Part shown: in pieces, positions 23,153-34,859 of the stretch
How positions within the stretch are numbered: the first letter of the stretch is position 1
Layout: the number at the start of each line of letters is the position of its first letter
Assembly (NCBI GenBank): GCA_022376925.1
Contig: JAIOJX010000026.1
Coordinates: 254,073,330-254,137,329 of the forward strand
Direction: 5' to 3'
Length of the DNA: 64,000 nt
Source: Tragulus kanchil
Lineage: Eukaryota; Chordata; Mammalia; Artiodactyla; Tragulidae
Notes under the pieces: generated by a model
What the model was told of the DNA's origin: nothing
Databases searched by the model: none
The model's input: the letters and a program-made list of their open reading frames with translations, nothing else
Made by a program: the position numbers and the translations under genes

Positions 23153-25435
23153 ATTTGCATTAAAATTTGGAATTGGAAAATCTGAGTTCTCCAGCTTTGC
23201 TGTTCCTTCTCTGTATTTTTTATCTATTCCAGGTCCCTTGAATTTCCATATTATTTTAAGATTGGCCTTTCAATATCTGAAAAATCCCAGCTGGAATTTT
23301 TATATGAATTGCATTGAATCTATATATCTATTGGGGAAGTATTACCATCTTAGTGATATTAAGCTTTTCATAAACTTGGGATGCCTTTATTTAGGTCTTT
23401 TCTAGCATTTCCCAACACCATTTTGTAGTTTTCAGAGTGTATGTTTCACATTTCTTTGTTAAATTTATTGCTAAGTATTTTGTTCTTTTTGATGGCATTA
23501 TAAATGTAATTTTTCTAATTTCATTTTTGGATTTTTCTTTGCTAATATGTGGAAATGCAATTGATTTTTGTATATTGATCTTGTCTTTTGCAACTTTGAT
23601 GAACATGTTCAAATAGCTTTTTAGTGGATTCATTTGACTTTCTTTGTATAACATCTTGCCATCTGCAAAGATACATCGTTTGATTTCATCCTTTCAAATC
23701 TAGATGTGTTTTGTTTCATTTCCTTGCCTAATTGTTTTGGCTTTACCTCCCATACAAAGTTGAGTAGAAGTGGCAAACTTGATTTGTTCCTCATGTTAAA
23801 GAAAGTTTCATTGATTTATGCTTTCATATATATTATATTCTCCTTTCTGCCTGATTTAGGTTTCATTTACCCTTACTTCTAGTTTAAGTTGAAAGTTTAG
23901 ATTGATTATTTTAGATATTTTTCTTTTTAATATGTACATTTGATAATGTATATTTCCCTCTAATTACTGGGTAGCTACATTGCACAAATTTTGATATTTG
24001 TATTTTTGCTTAGTTCAAAATAGTTTAAAGTTTCTCTTGAGGTTTTTCTTTGACTCTTCTGTCATTTAGAAGCTTTTTCTTTAATTTCCAAATAGTTGGA
24101 AAATTTCCAGGTATCTTTCTAGTACAGTTTACTACTTATTTTTGTTGTGGTCTAAGAATATACTTGTATGATATTTAAATATTGTCTGTTAAAATTTTGT
24201 CATTGCTTAGTTCAAAATAAGGTTTAAAGTTTCTCTTGAGGTTTTTAAGTCATTACAATTTTTCTGTCGCTCTTTGCATCAGGTGGCCAACGATTGGAAT
24301 TTCAGATTCCACATCATCTCTTCCAATGAATATTCAAGACTGATTTTCTTTAGGACTGAACTTCTGTAGATTTGCATTAAAATTTGGAATTGGAAAATCT
24401 GAGTTCTCCAGCTTTGCTGTTCCTTCTCTGTATTTTTTATCTATTCCAGGTCCCTTGAATTTCCATATTATTTTAAGATTGGCCTTTCAATATCTGAAAA
24501 ATCCCAGCTGGAATTTTTATATGAATTGCATTGAATCTATATATCTATTGGGGAAGTATTACCATCTTAGTGATATTAAGCTTTTCATAAACTTGGGATG
24601 CCTTTATTTAGGTCTTTTCTAGCATTTCCCAACACCATTTTGTAGTTTTCAGAGTGTATGTTTCACATTTCTTTGTTAAATTTATTGCTAAGTATTTTGT
24701 TCTTTTTGATGGCATTATAAATGTAATTTTTCTAATTTCATTTTTGGATTTTTCTTTGCTAATATGTGGAAATGCAATTGATTTTTGTATATTGATCTTG
24801 TCTTTTGCAACTTTGATGAACATGTTCAAATAGCTTTTTAGTGGATTCATTTGACTTTCTTTGTATAACATCTTGCCATCTGCAAAGATACATCGTTTGA
24901 TTTCATCCTTTCAAATCTAGATGTGTTTTGTTTCATTTCCTTGCCTAATTGTTTTGGCTTTACCTCCCATACAAAGTTGAGTAGAAGTGGCAAACGTAGA
25001 TGTCCTTGATTTGTTCCTCATGTTAAAGAAAGTTTCATTGATTTATGCTTTCATATATATTATATTCTCCTTTCTGCCTGATTTAGGTTTCATTTACCCT
25101 TACTTCTAGTTTAAGTTGAAAGTTTAGATTGATTATTTTAGATATTTTTTCTTTTTAATATGTACATTTGATAATGTATATTTCCCTCTAAGTACTGGGT
25201 AGCTACATTGCACAAATTTTGATATTTGTATTTTTGCTTAGTTCAAAATAGTTTAAAGTTTCTCTTGAGGTTTTTCTTTGACTCTTCTGTCATTTAGAAG
25301 CTTTTTCTTTAATTTCCAAATAGTTGGAAAATTTCCAGGTATCTTTCTAGTACAGTTTACTACTTATTTTTGTTGTGGTCTAAGAATATACTTGTATGAT
25401 ATTTAAATATTGTCTGTTAAAATTTTGTCATTGCT
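23047..25435. repeat. Direct duplication 5 (offset about 1217 bp) with scrambled joint
   Basis: Copy A is about 23047-24207 and copy B about 24266-25435. Between them sit about 58 bp (24208-24265), of which 'tagttcaaaataaggtttaaagtttctcttgaggttttt' is a re-copied, imperfect piece of 24012-24045. Copy B has 10 bp ('gtagatgtcc' region near 24996) absent from A. The joint looks like an assembler or read error, not a recombination product. Confidence 0.88.
24266..24353 (-). mobile_element. BovB fragment, duplicate end
   Basis: The last about 88 bp of the BovB insertion repeated in copy B of duplication 5. Its truncated left edge is the duplication joint. Confidence 0.8.
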
Positions 25436-26076
25436 CAGAATATGGTACATCTTAGAGAATAACTAATGTGGACTTCTGAAGAATGTGTATTCTGCTGTTG
25501 TCCAGTGAAATATTCTATAAGTACCAATTACATCAAGATGTTTGTGCTGTTAGGGTCGTGTTTATTCTTACTGATCTTCTATCTACTTGTTCTATCAGTT
25601 CCAAAGAAAGGAATGCTGATGTCTCCAAGTATAATTATGGATTTGTCTATTTCTACTTTCAGATATATCAGGCTTTTGCTTTGTGGGTCATAAAAGTCTA
25701 CTGTTGGGCAAATACACATTTAAGATTTTTATGTCCTCTGGGTGAACTGGTTCCTTTGTCACTGTGTAGTATCCATCTTTATTCCTGATAATCTTGCTTG
25801 TTCTGAAATTTACTTTGACTGAAATTGCAGCAGTTATTTTTTTTTTATTATTGTTTAAGGTATATCTTTCTCTATTCTTTTACTTGTAACCACTTTTTAT
25901 ATTTAAAGTGGGTTTATTTTGAACAGTATGTAATCTATATGTTTTCAATGGATATGTCTATAGTTTTCTGTCTATGTAAATGAATGCAATTGATTTATTT
26001 TATTGACATTTTCCTCAGGTCTTTTTTTTTTCTTGAAATAAATGTAGTCATTGGACTGTAAGAGAAAAATTTTATG

Positions 26077-28281
26077 AACAGTTTCCTTGGATTTTATGAG
26101 AGTCACAAATATTTATTTTCTAAAGATACTTGCTTCAGGTACACTTATTTAATCTTGAACATGATGAACTGACACTTGATTATGTGGCTAAAGGGCCAGA
26201 GGACTCCAAGAAGATAAAAATACTAAACCGAGGAATCCTGAGTTTCAGGAATCTTTTCTTAAATCCAGAAAGGATTGCTTCATCATATGCTTATGTCCTA
26301 ACAAAGCAACAATTCAAACGGAGTACAAGCATAGAGTTTAGATGAGATCAAGTTCAATACTTTTTCAATTTGCAGATGAGGAATCTGAGAACAAGGGCTA
26401 ACTGGCTAAATTTCATACCTTGGATCCTATTTTCAGGGTGCTTTGGCAGAAGGGAGTACGTTACATTGTTACATTGTTTCTGTGACTGTTTGCTAGTAAT
26501 CTCCATCACAACAACTACTTAGCTGGATGCTTGGAAGTGGCCATGAGCAGTAGAGAGAAATTGCTTTCTGTGCTAGGGGTCAGGGGTCAGGAAGTGTGTT
26601 AATAATAAATAAGATGTCCCAACTTTGAGGTGTGCTCCGTGTCTAATCTCTTTTTCATCTATTTCTCAACATTTTGTGTTGGTTTTCATACCTTACAACG
26701 TTTAAATTTGAATTAAATTTTTCTGTTTGTATTTGTCAATTCCAACTGAAATTACTTTCTGTGAAACTAACCTTCTTGTTTCTGGGTCCTTTGTCTTCCA
26801 GGTAGGAAGATTTAGTTGTATAAATGACTACAACTTGGCAATACTCAGCTAACGTTTCAGACTTACCTTCTCTGGTATAAGTTATAAACAAGGGCCTGAG
26901 AATTTAAGAGTCTGATTTGGTTACAAAAAAATTCAAAATGAAAAAAAAGGAAAGAGAAGATCAGGATTGTGCAAGGCTCAAGTCTCCTAAAATATATTTT
27001 ACCATTCAAAACAAGAGCTCTTCCTTAGATATTTTAAGTTTCTTATTCTAATTATTCATGCTACCAACAAATATGAAGGGTATTTAATTTAGAGGAAACA
27101 ATCACCAAATACTTGCAGCATTTTTTCTTTTCAAATGTTTGAATTGTTGGTTTCATTTCAGCGTCGTTCTTAATTTATAAACAGTTTCCTTGGATTTTAT
27201 GAGAGTCACAAATATTTATTTTCTAAAGATACTTGCTTCAGGTACACTTATTTAATCTTGAACATGATGAACTGACACTTGATTATGTGGCTAAAGGGCC
27301 AGAGGACTCCAAGAAGATAAAAATACTAAACCGAGGAATCCTGAGTTTCAGGAATCTTTTCTTAAATCCAGAAAGGATTGCTTCATCATATGCTTATGTC
27401 CTAACAAAGCAACAATTCAAACTGAGTACAAGCATAGAGTTTAGATGAGATCAAGTTCAATACTTTTTCAATTTGCAGATGAGGAATCTGAGAACAAGGG
27501 CTAACTGGCTAAATTTCATACCTTGGATCCTATTTTCAGGGTGCTTTGGCAGAAGGGAGTACGTTACATTGTTACATTGTTTCTGTGACTGTTTGCTAGT
27601 AATCTCCATCACAACAACTACTTAGCTGGATGCTTGGAAGTGGCCATGAGCAGTAGAGAGAAATTGCTTTCTGTGCTAGGGGTCAGGGGTCAGGAAGTGT
27701 GTTAATAATAAATAAGATGTCCCAACTTTGAGGTGTGCTCCGTGTCTAATCTCTTTTTCATCTATTTCTCAACATTTTGTGTTGGTTTTCATACCTTACA
27801 ACGTTTAAATTTGAATTAAATTTTTCTGTTTGTATTTGTCAATTCCAACTGAAATTACTTTCTGTGAAACTAACCTTCTTGTTTCTGGGTCCTTTGTCTT
27901 CCAGGTAGGAAGATTTAGTTGTATAAATGACTACAACTTGGCAATACTCAGCTAACGTTTCAGACTTACCTTCTCTGGTATAAGTTATAAACAAGGGCCT
28001 GAGAATTTAAGAGTCTGATTTGGTTACAAAAAAATTCAAAATGAAAAAAAAGGAAAGAGAAGATCAGGATTGTGCAAGGCTCAAGTCTCCTAAAATATAT
28101 TTTACCATTCAAAACAAGAGCTCTTCCTTAGATATTTTAAGTTTCTTATTCTAATTATTCATGCTACCAACAAATATGAAGGGTATTTAATTTAGAGGAA
28201 ACAATCACCAAATACTTGCAGCATTTTTTCTTTTCAAATGTTTGAATTGTTGGTTTCATTTCAGCGTCGTTCTTAATTTAT
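26077..28281. repeat. Direct duplication 6 (offset 1103 bp)
   Basis: Copy A is 26077-27179 and copy B 27180-28281, abutting. Both start 'aacagtttccttgg' and end 'gtcgttcttaatttat'. Only one substitution is obvious ('caaacggag' versus 'caaactgag'). Apart from a possible MIR scrap near 26365-26395 ('gcagatgaggaatctgag'), the unit has no recognised repeat and no gene. Confidence 0.93.
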
Positions 28282-29120
28282 CCAAACAGACTTATCAGTC
28301 TTCTCTGTTTCATAGTACAAGTAGAATGACAGTGTTAGTACGTCTTTCCATTATTGCAGAAACCCTATTTTTTTGAAAGTGCTTTTAGCAGGATTCTGGG
28401 AATTCAGCATCGGTTAACAGTGGGGCTCCCACCATTTAGAATTCTTTTCTTCTAATGAAAGGAGTCTGAACCCTTGAACTCTGTCAGGGACTTAGGCATG
28501 TTCCTGGGGCCTGATTTTCATCCTCAGAAAATGGAGGTCAGACACATGTCAAGAATAAAGGAAGGGCAGATTAGAGTACTTAAAGACTTTGTACATGTCC
28601 AGCTGATGCTAATGTGTTGACCATGGTGTCTGGAACCTGCTAGGCACTTGGTGAGTGAGTGAATGAAAAACGAATCAGGGAGTAAATAGAGAGTAGAAAT
28701 GACAGTGAATACTCTGGGAAGCAACTAATTACACATGTGATAGAATGTCTTACTTGCAATGTGTTAGCCTGGGCTAAATGGAAATTGTTATTAAAAAATG
28801 TAGTATTTCCTGGAGGTATTCCTTTTCTAAGGGATGGGGACAGTCTAATTTGGTGATACTTTTACATAAGAAATGATTATTGGAGATGCTAATTTAGGAT
28901 GATAAGGGTTTCATCATTTCTGTGGAAATTGGCTTTAGGACCACCTTACCTGAAGATAGTACATGTGCCCCCTATGACCACTTTCTTCCTTCATTGATAC
29001 AGTTTGATAAATGGATGAAAGAACCTAAAGAGGATAGTAATGTCTGCATTCTACTTCTGTAATCACAACAATACTTGGTTTATGAGTGCAGGTGTGCAAA
29101 ACATTAAAGTTTCTTCATTG
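28282..29120 (+). mobile_element. MIR-like fragment in otherwise unassigned DNA
   Basis: About 28435-28665 carries MIR-like text: 'actctgtcagggacttaggcatg', 'cctgattttcatcctcagaaaatgg' and a tail 'ggtgtctggaacctgctaggcacttgg'. The remainder of the interval shows nothing I recognise. Confidence 0.45.
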
Positions 29121-29121
29121 G

Positions 29122-31350
29122 CTCAACTTCTGGCTCTGAGTATTCTTTCTATTAGGTTGGCAGAAGAGGGGGAAAACTCAAAATCTTTGTTAGACTCCAC
29201 CAGACACACAGCCACTCTGTTCTTGGAATTGTACGAAGTTTCTGAGAACTTACACCATACTCAGGTTTCGGTGGGGGCATGGGGCAATGCACATTATTCT
29301 AGTCATTGTACCCTCAGGGTACAGTCGAGATGTCCCTCATCCTTGTCTGGATGGTTTCATCAGGTCCAGGTGGCATCCTGCCTCAAACCTGGGGCACAGG
29401 AATCTTTTGGAATAGTTGCCTAAGCTTTCCTTTTGCTAGATGTGTGCCCTGGTACCCTTCCTCTTTGGGGTTTTCCTCTGTGGGGTTTTGCTACCAGTCT
29501 GGTGACCTTCGTGGGGCACATTCTCTCCCTCATCTCAGCTTCCTCTGCACTCTTGATCCTTCACTCCTCCTGCCACTCCCCCGCCCACAGAAAGAGCTCT
29601 ATATGCAGAGGGGAGAGCCTCCTGTGTGTTTTTTCCAAGGCACTCAATCTTTGGCTTTTAGTGTAACACGTGTGAGGAAGACATACAAGGAGTTTTGTAT
29701 TTTGTTCTGCCAGTTATCATCCTTTCACCAACTGCCTGCCTGAGGGGGAATGAGAAAGAGACACTGACAAGGAAAAACAAACAAACAAAAAATGTTGGGG
29801 ACTCGCGCCACGGCCGCACAGACATGAAGGCCCGCCGGATGCCGCCTCGCCCCTGGGTCGGTGCTCGCCCTCGCTGTCCCATCCCCGGCCCCGATGGAGA
29901 AGACGGAGCTCATCCAGAAGGCCAAGCTGGCCGAGCAGGCCGAGCGCTACGACGACATGGCCACCTGCTGCATGAAGGCCGTGACGGAGCAGGGCGCCGA
30001 GCTGTCCAACGAGGAGCGCAACCTGCTCTCAGTGGCCTACAAGAACATGGTGGGTGGCTGCTGGTCCGCCTGCTGGGTCATCTCCAGCATCGAGCAGAAG
30101 ACCGACACCTCTGACAAGAAGCTGCAGCTGATCAAGGACTACCGGGAGAAGGTGGAGTCCGAGCTGAGGTCCATCTGCACCACGGTCCTGGATTTGTTGG
30201 ATAAGTATTTAATAGCCAATGCAACTAAAATTTGGCGACACAAAAAGCCACTCAACTTCTGGCTCTGAGTATTCTTTCTATTAGGTTGGCAGAAGGGAAA
30301 ACTCAAAATCTTTGTTAGACTCCACCAGACACACAGCCACTCTGTTCTTGGAATTGTAAGTTTCTGAGAACTTACACCATCCTCAGGTTTCGGTGGGGGC
30401 ATGGGGCAATGCACATTATTCTAGTCATTGTACCCTCAGGGTACAGTCGAGATGTCCCTCATCCTTGTCTGGATGGTTTCATCAGGTCCAGGTGGCATCC
30501 TGCCTCAAACCTGGGGCACAGGAATCTTTTGGAATAGTTGCCTAAGCTTTCCTTTTGCTAGATGTGTGCCCTGGTACCCTTCCTCTTTGGGGTTTTCCTC
30601 TGTGGGGTTTTGCTACCAGTCTGGTGACCTTCGTGGGGCACATTCTCTCCCTCATCTCAGCTTCCTCTGCACTCTTGATCCTTCACTCCTCCTGCCACTC
30701 CCCCGCCCACAGAAAGAGCTCTATATGCAGAGGGGAGAGCCTCCTGTGTGTTTTTTCCAAGGCACTCAATCTTTGGCTTTTAGTGTAACACGTGTGAGGA
30801 AGACATACAAGGAGTTTTGTATTTTGTTCTGCCAGTTATCATCCTTTCACCAACTGCCTGCCTGAGGGGGAATGAGAAAGAGACGCTGACAAGGAAAAAC
30901 AAACAAACAAAAAATGTTGGGGACTCGCGCCACGGCCGCACAGACATGAAGGCCCGCCGGATGCCGCCTCGCCCCTGGGTCGGTGCTCGCCCTCGCTGTC
31001 CCATCCCCGGCCCCGATGGAGAAGACGGAGCTCATCCAGAAGGCCAAGCTGGCCGAGCAGGCCGAGCGCTACGACGACATGGCCACCTGCTGCATGAAGG
31101 CCGTGACGGAGCAGGGCGCCGAGCTGTCCAACGAGGAGCGCAACCTGCTCTCAGTGGCCTACAAGAACATGGTGGGTGGCTGCTGGTCCGCCTGCTGGGT
31201 CATCTCCAGCATCGAGCAGAAGACCGACACCTCTGACAAGAAGCTGCAGCTGATCAAGGACTACCGGGAGAAGGTGGAGTCCGAGCTGAGGTCCATCTGC
31301 ACCACGGTCCTGGATTTGTTGGATAAGTATTTAATAGCCAATGCAACTAA
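29122..31350. repeat. Direct duplication 7 (offset about 1122 bp)
   Basis: Copy A is about 29122-30228 and copy B 30251-31350, separated by 22 bp of unrelated sequence ('aatttggcgacacaaaaagc' region). Both start 'ctcaacttctggctctgag' and end 'aatagccaatgcaactaa', in the middle of the YWHAQ coding region. Copy A has two small insertions near 29166-29238 relative to B. This pair makes the 5' half of the retrocopy appear twice. Confidence 0.93.
29797..30228 (+). pseudogene. YWHAQ: YWHAQ retrocopy, 5' part only (duplicate)
   Basis: GC-rich 5' UTR-like sequence, then an ATG at 29894 opening the 14-3-3 theta frame ([15 protein letters not shown]...). The frame is cut after residue 111 (…LIANAT) by the joint of duplication 7 and then reads through unrelated sequence ([13 protein letters not shown]) to a stop. 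It has the same private changes as the full copy at 31016, so it is almost certainly the same locus represented twice and not a second retrogene. Confidence 0.9.
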
Positions 31351-32455
31351 TCCAGAGAGTAAGGTCTTCTACCGGAAAATGAAGGGAGATTACTTCCAGT
31401 ACCTTGTTGAAGTTGCTTGTGGTGATGATCGGAAACCAACGATAGATAATTCCCAAGGAGCTTACCAAGAGGCTTTTGATATAAGCAAGAAAGAGATGCA
31501 GCCCACACACCCCATCCGCCTGGGGTTGGCTCTTAACTTCTCTGTATTTTACTGTGAGATCCTCAATAACCCAGAACTTGCCTGCACACTGGCTAAGACG
31601 GCTTTTGATGAGGCTATTGCAGAACCTGATACACTGACTGAAGACTCCTACAAAGACAGCACCCTCATTATGCAGCTGCTTAGAGACAACCTAACATTAT
31701 GGACATCAGACAGTGCGGGAGAGGAATGTGATGCGGCAGAAGGGGCAGAGAACTAAGCGCATACAGGGCGTCCTCTTTCTTCCCCCCAAGAAACCTTTTT
31801 ACTCATCTCCATTCCTATTCCACTTGGATTTCCTAGAGCAGAGAAGCCCACTCATGTGTATGGAATCAGTTGTTTATAGTCCTTTCACACCGCAGCTTTG
31901 GGGAAACTCCATTCCTTGATTTGTGTTTGTCTTAGCCTTCCAGGTGTGCAGTTACTGCTGTACAAAAGTATTAATAGCTTCATGTCATACAAACATAAGT
32001 AACTTCCAAACACTTCTGTAGAGGACTAAAATGTACCTGGTATTTAAGTAATCTGAACCAGTTCTGCAAGTGACTGTGTTTTGTATTACTGTGAAAATAT
32101 GAAAATGTAGCTAATTACAATTTAAAGAGTGTTCTACATAACTTCCTAATTTCTACATTCCCTTCCTTACTCTTCTTCGGGGGGTTCCTTTCAATAAGCA
32201 ACTTTTCCATCCTCTTAATGTAGTCCTTTTTGGTAGGAATCCAAAAGTATTAGATTGAATGGAAAAGCATTTGACATTTGGGGGCTGGGGGGGGATCACG
32301 GATTAAAACGGTTCCTCTGTCGTATGTGCTGGAGGCCTTGTGTCTCTGTGACAATAGGGAGTTTCTTTAGTCACTCTTTGTTTGCTGCTGTTGAAGTTGA
32401 CAACTTCCCTTCCCAATAAAAATTCACTTCCACCTCCAAAAAAAAAAAAAAAAAG
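30900..32455 (+). pseudogene. YWHAQ: YWHAQ (14-3-3 theta) processed retrocopy, full length, open frame
   Basis: A cDNA-like copy with no introns: GC-rich 5' UTR from about 30919, ATG at 31016, stop at 31754-31756, about 680 bp of 3' UTR with AATAAA at 32415-32420, and a poly(A) run at about 32438-32454. The 246-codon frame spans all nine 14-3-3 helices; its C-terminus [14 protein letters not shown] identifies the theta paralogue (245 residues in the parent). The parent is a dimeric cytosolic adaptor that binds phosphoserine/threonine peptides. This copy has one extra Cys (residue 25 or 26). Two of the basic pocket residues are lost: codon 57 is Trp where R56 belongs, and codon 128 is Gln where R127 belongs. 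C56, C60 and W61 also replace conserved R, W and R. Most of these are C-to-T or G-to-A changes at former CpGs. No promoter was recognised, so it is probably a pseudogene. Confidence 0.93.
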
Positions 32456-33733
32456 TTAATCCATAAACAAATATCTCAAAGTAACAATATAATCAGACTG
32501 AAGTGCAAGGGGGAATTAGTGTTACTGTTTTCTTTGTTCCAAGCCTTCTGCCCTTGGAAAATGAAGGGAGATTACTTCCAGTACCTTGTTGAAGTTGCTT
32601 GTGGTGATGATCGGAAACCAACGATAGATAATTCCCAAGGAGCTTACCAAGAGGCTTTTGATATAAGCAAGAAAGAGATGCAGCCCACACACCCCATCCG
32701 CCTGGGGTTGGCTCTTAACTTCTCTGTATTTTACTGTGAGATCCTCAATAACCCAGAACTTGCCTGCACACTGGCTAAGACGGCTTTTGATGAGGCTATT
32801 GCAGAACCTGATACACTGACTGAAGACTCCTACAAAGACAGCACCCTCATTATGCAGCTGCTTAGAGACAACCTAACATTATGGACATCAGACAGTGCGG
32901 GAGAGGAATGTGATGCGGCAGAAGGGGCAGAGAACTAAGCGCATACAGGGCGTCCTCTTTCTTCCCCCCAAGAAACCTTTTTACTCATCTCCATTCCTAT
33001 TCCACTTGGATTTCCTAGAGCAGAGAAGCCCACTCATGTGTATGGAATCAGTTGTTTATAGTCCTTTCACACCGCAGCTTTGGGGAAACTCCATTCCTTG
33101 ATTTGTGTTTGTCTTAGCCTTCCAGGTGTGCAGTTACTGCTGTACAAAAGTATTAATAGCTTCATGTCATACAAACATAAGTAACTTCCAAACACTTCTG
33201 TAGAGGACTAAAATGTACCTGGTATTTAAGTAATCTGAACCAGTTCTGCAAGTGACTGTGTTTTGTATTACTGTGAAAATATGAAAATGTAGCTAATTAC
33301 AATTTAAAGAGTGTTCTACATAACTTCCTAATTTCTACATTCCCTTCCTTACTCTTCTTCGGGGGGTTCCTTTCAATAAGCAACTTTTCCATCCTCTTAA
33401 TGTAGTCCTTTTTGGTAGGAATCCAAAAGTATTAGATTGAATGGAAAAGCATTTGACATTTGGGGGCTGGGGGGGGATCACGGATTAAAACGGTTCCTCT
33501 GTCGTATGTGCTGGAGGCCTTGTGTCTCTGTGACAATAGGGAGTTTCTTTAGTCACTCTTTGTTTGCTGCTGTTGAAGTTGACAACTTCCCTTCCCAATA
33601 AAAATTCACTTCCACCTCCAAAAAAAAAAAAAAAAAGTTAATCCATAAACAAATATCTCAAAGTAACAATATAATCAGACTGAAGTGCAAGGGGGAATTA
33701 GTGTTACTGTTTTCTTTGTTCCAAGCCTTCTGC
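31374..33733. repeat. Direct duplication 8 (offset 1182 bp)
   Basis: Copy A is 31374-32551 and copy B 32556-33733, each 1178 bp, separated by 4 bp. Both start 'ggaaaatgaagggagattac' inside the YWHAQ coding region and end 'ttccaagccttctgc'. I saw no differences between the copies. It begins only 24 bp after the end of duplication 7, so the two joints bracket one short piece of the retrocopy. Confidence 0.94.
32556..33637 (+). pseudogene. YWHAQ: YWHAQ retrocopy, 3' part only (duplicate)
   Basis: Repeats the second half of the retrocopy from the ...[18 protein letters not shown]... segment to the stop at 32936-32938, then the 3' UTR with AATAAA at 33597-33602 and poly(A) at about 33620-33636. 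The 5' edge is the joint of duplication 8; an upstream in-frame ATG (32519) is read from intergenic DNA. Not an independent pseudogene. Confidence 0.9.
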
Positions 33734-33734
33734 T

Positions 33735-33870
33735 CGATTCTTTCAGATGTTTTAACTCATTTCATCATTACAAGACTGTGAGTAGACGCGCTAATTCCAT
33801 TTTTACAATCAGGAAACTGAGAGTTAGAGAGATAACTAGCCTAATTAAATTTGAAATCAGGGAGTTAAAA
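33735..33870 (-). mobile_element. MIR-like fragment
   Basis: Plus strand 'gttttaactcatttcatcattacaagactgtgag' followed by 'tccatttttacaatcaggaaactgagagttagag' is the reverse of the MIR 3' half. Strongly diverged. Confidence 0.6.
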
Positions 33871-34144
33871 TGTTAAATTCTGTGCTTTTCTCTATTAGCT
33901 TTGTTTCACTTCACAATCCTACACATGTAATGATCAATGAAAGCAAGCATTGCAGATATGGGAGGAGAGCTATTTAGGATTATATTCTACCAGTTATAAG
34001 CTATATCGGGATATATGGGTTGAGGATTAGGATATGAAACTTAAAGTCCAGTTAACATGGACCTCACTTATTGCAGAACATACAGTACAAAGTTGCTCAG
34101 GCAAATATTCGTCAGCTGAGGAACTGAGAAACATAGACTGTCAT

Positions 34145-34450
34145 ACATTGCAATGGAATATTACTCAGTCACAAAAAGGAACAAACTACCAATGCATTCA
34201 ACAATGTGAATGAATTGCAAATGCCCAGTGATAAGTGAAGAAAGCAAAACTTTAAAGGCTACACAGTGTATGATTCCATGTACATGGCCCCCTGGAAAAG
34301 GCAACAATATAAGGATTCTTTCATATTTTGATTGAGGTAGTGGTTATGACTATATGAGTCTGTCAAAAACTATAGAATTGTACAGTAAAGGAGTGAATAA
34401 TACCAGATGTAAATTATACTTTAATCTTTAAAGTGGGAGAAAAACACAAC
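34145..34450 (+). mobile_element. Old L1 3' end fragment
   Basis: Text typical of an old L1 3' region: 'ggaatattactcagtcacaaaaaggaacaaac', 'tgtatgattccatgtacatgg' and 'aattatactttaatctttaaag'. The 5' side is truncated. It covers the last codons of ORF2 and the 3' UTR and is clearly non-functional. Confidence 0.75.
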
Positions 34451-34625
34451 ATTGTTTAAAATTAGGAGTTTTACTAATCTCTTTAGAAACGTCCTACCTT
34501 ATGATTTTTAGGTAAAATTCAAAAATAGAATGAATTCCCTTAATAACAAACTTCCTCTTAATGTTATATATAACCCACAGACCTAGGATACCCTTGAGAA
34601 CGTACTTCCTCAACTAAATAGTCAC

Positions 34626-34852
34626 AAGTGCTAAATCGCTTTAGTCGTGCCTGACTCTTTGGACACTATGGACCATACCTTGCCAGGCTCCTCTGTCCAT
34701 GGGGTTCTCCAGGCAAGAATACTGGAGTAGCTTCCCATGCCCTCCTCCAGGGGATTTTCCCAATCCAGGCATCGAACCTGGGTCTCCTGCATCTCCTTCA
34801 TTGGCTGGTGAGTCAGTGAAGTGCCACCACTAGAGCCACCTGGAAAGCCCAT
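34626..34852 (-). mobile_element. Bov-tA2-type SINE
   Basis: Reverse SINE from 'gtgctaaatcgctttagtcg' through 'gccaggctcctctgtccatgg', 'gcaagaatactggagtag' and 'cgaacctgggtctcctgcatc' to 'ccacctggaaagccc'. Relatively well preserved B-box region (reverse of 'ggttcgat'). Confidence 0.9.
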
Positions 34853-34859
34853 AGTAAAA

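Larger units (their letters stand above)
21870..26070 (-). mobile_element. Old L1 (3' UTR and ORF2), antisense, interrupted
   Basis: The plus strand reads reverse L1: 3' UTR text near 21990-22130 ('cccctggtaaactctaatc'), then antisense ORF2 to about 26 kb. The minus frame at 23391-23654 contains 'TKYLAINLTKKCETYTLKTT', which corresponds to a conserved stretch of L1 ORF2 with frameshift decay. The element is interrupted by BovB at about 22840-23150 and inflated by duplication 5, so its real length is about 2.7 kb. No intact ORF2 remains. Confidence 0.82.

Noticed and set aside
29306..29743. 145-codon frame upstream of YWHAQ (and copy at 30428)
   Set aside because: No recognisable domain, and the perfect second copy is explained by duplication 7, so recurrence is not evidence of selection.
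29695..30114. 139-codon frame rich in Gly/Arg (and its copy at 30817)
   Set aside because: It overlaps the YWHAQ 5' UTR and coding region in another frame; the composition reflects GC-rich sequence.
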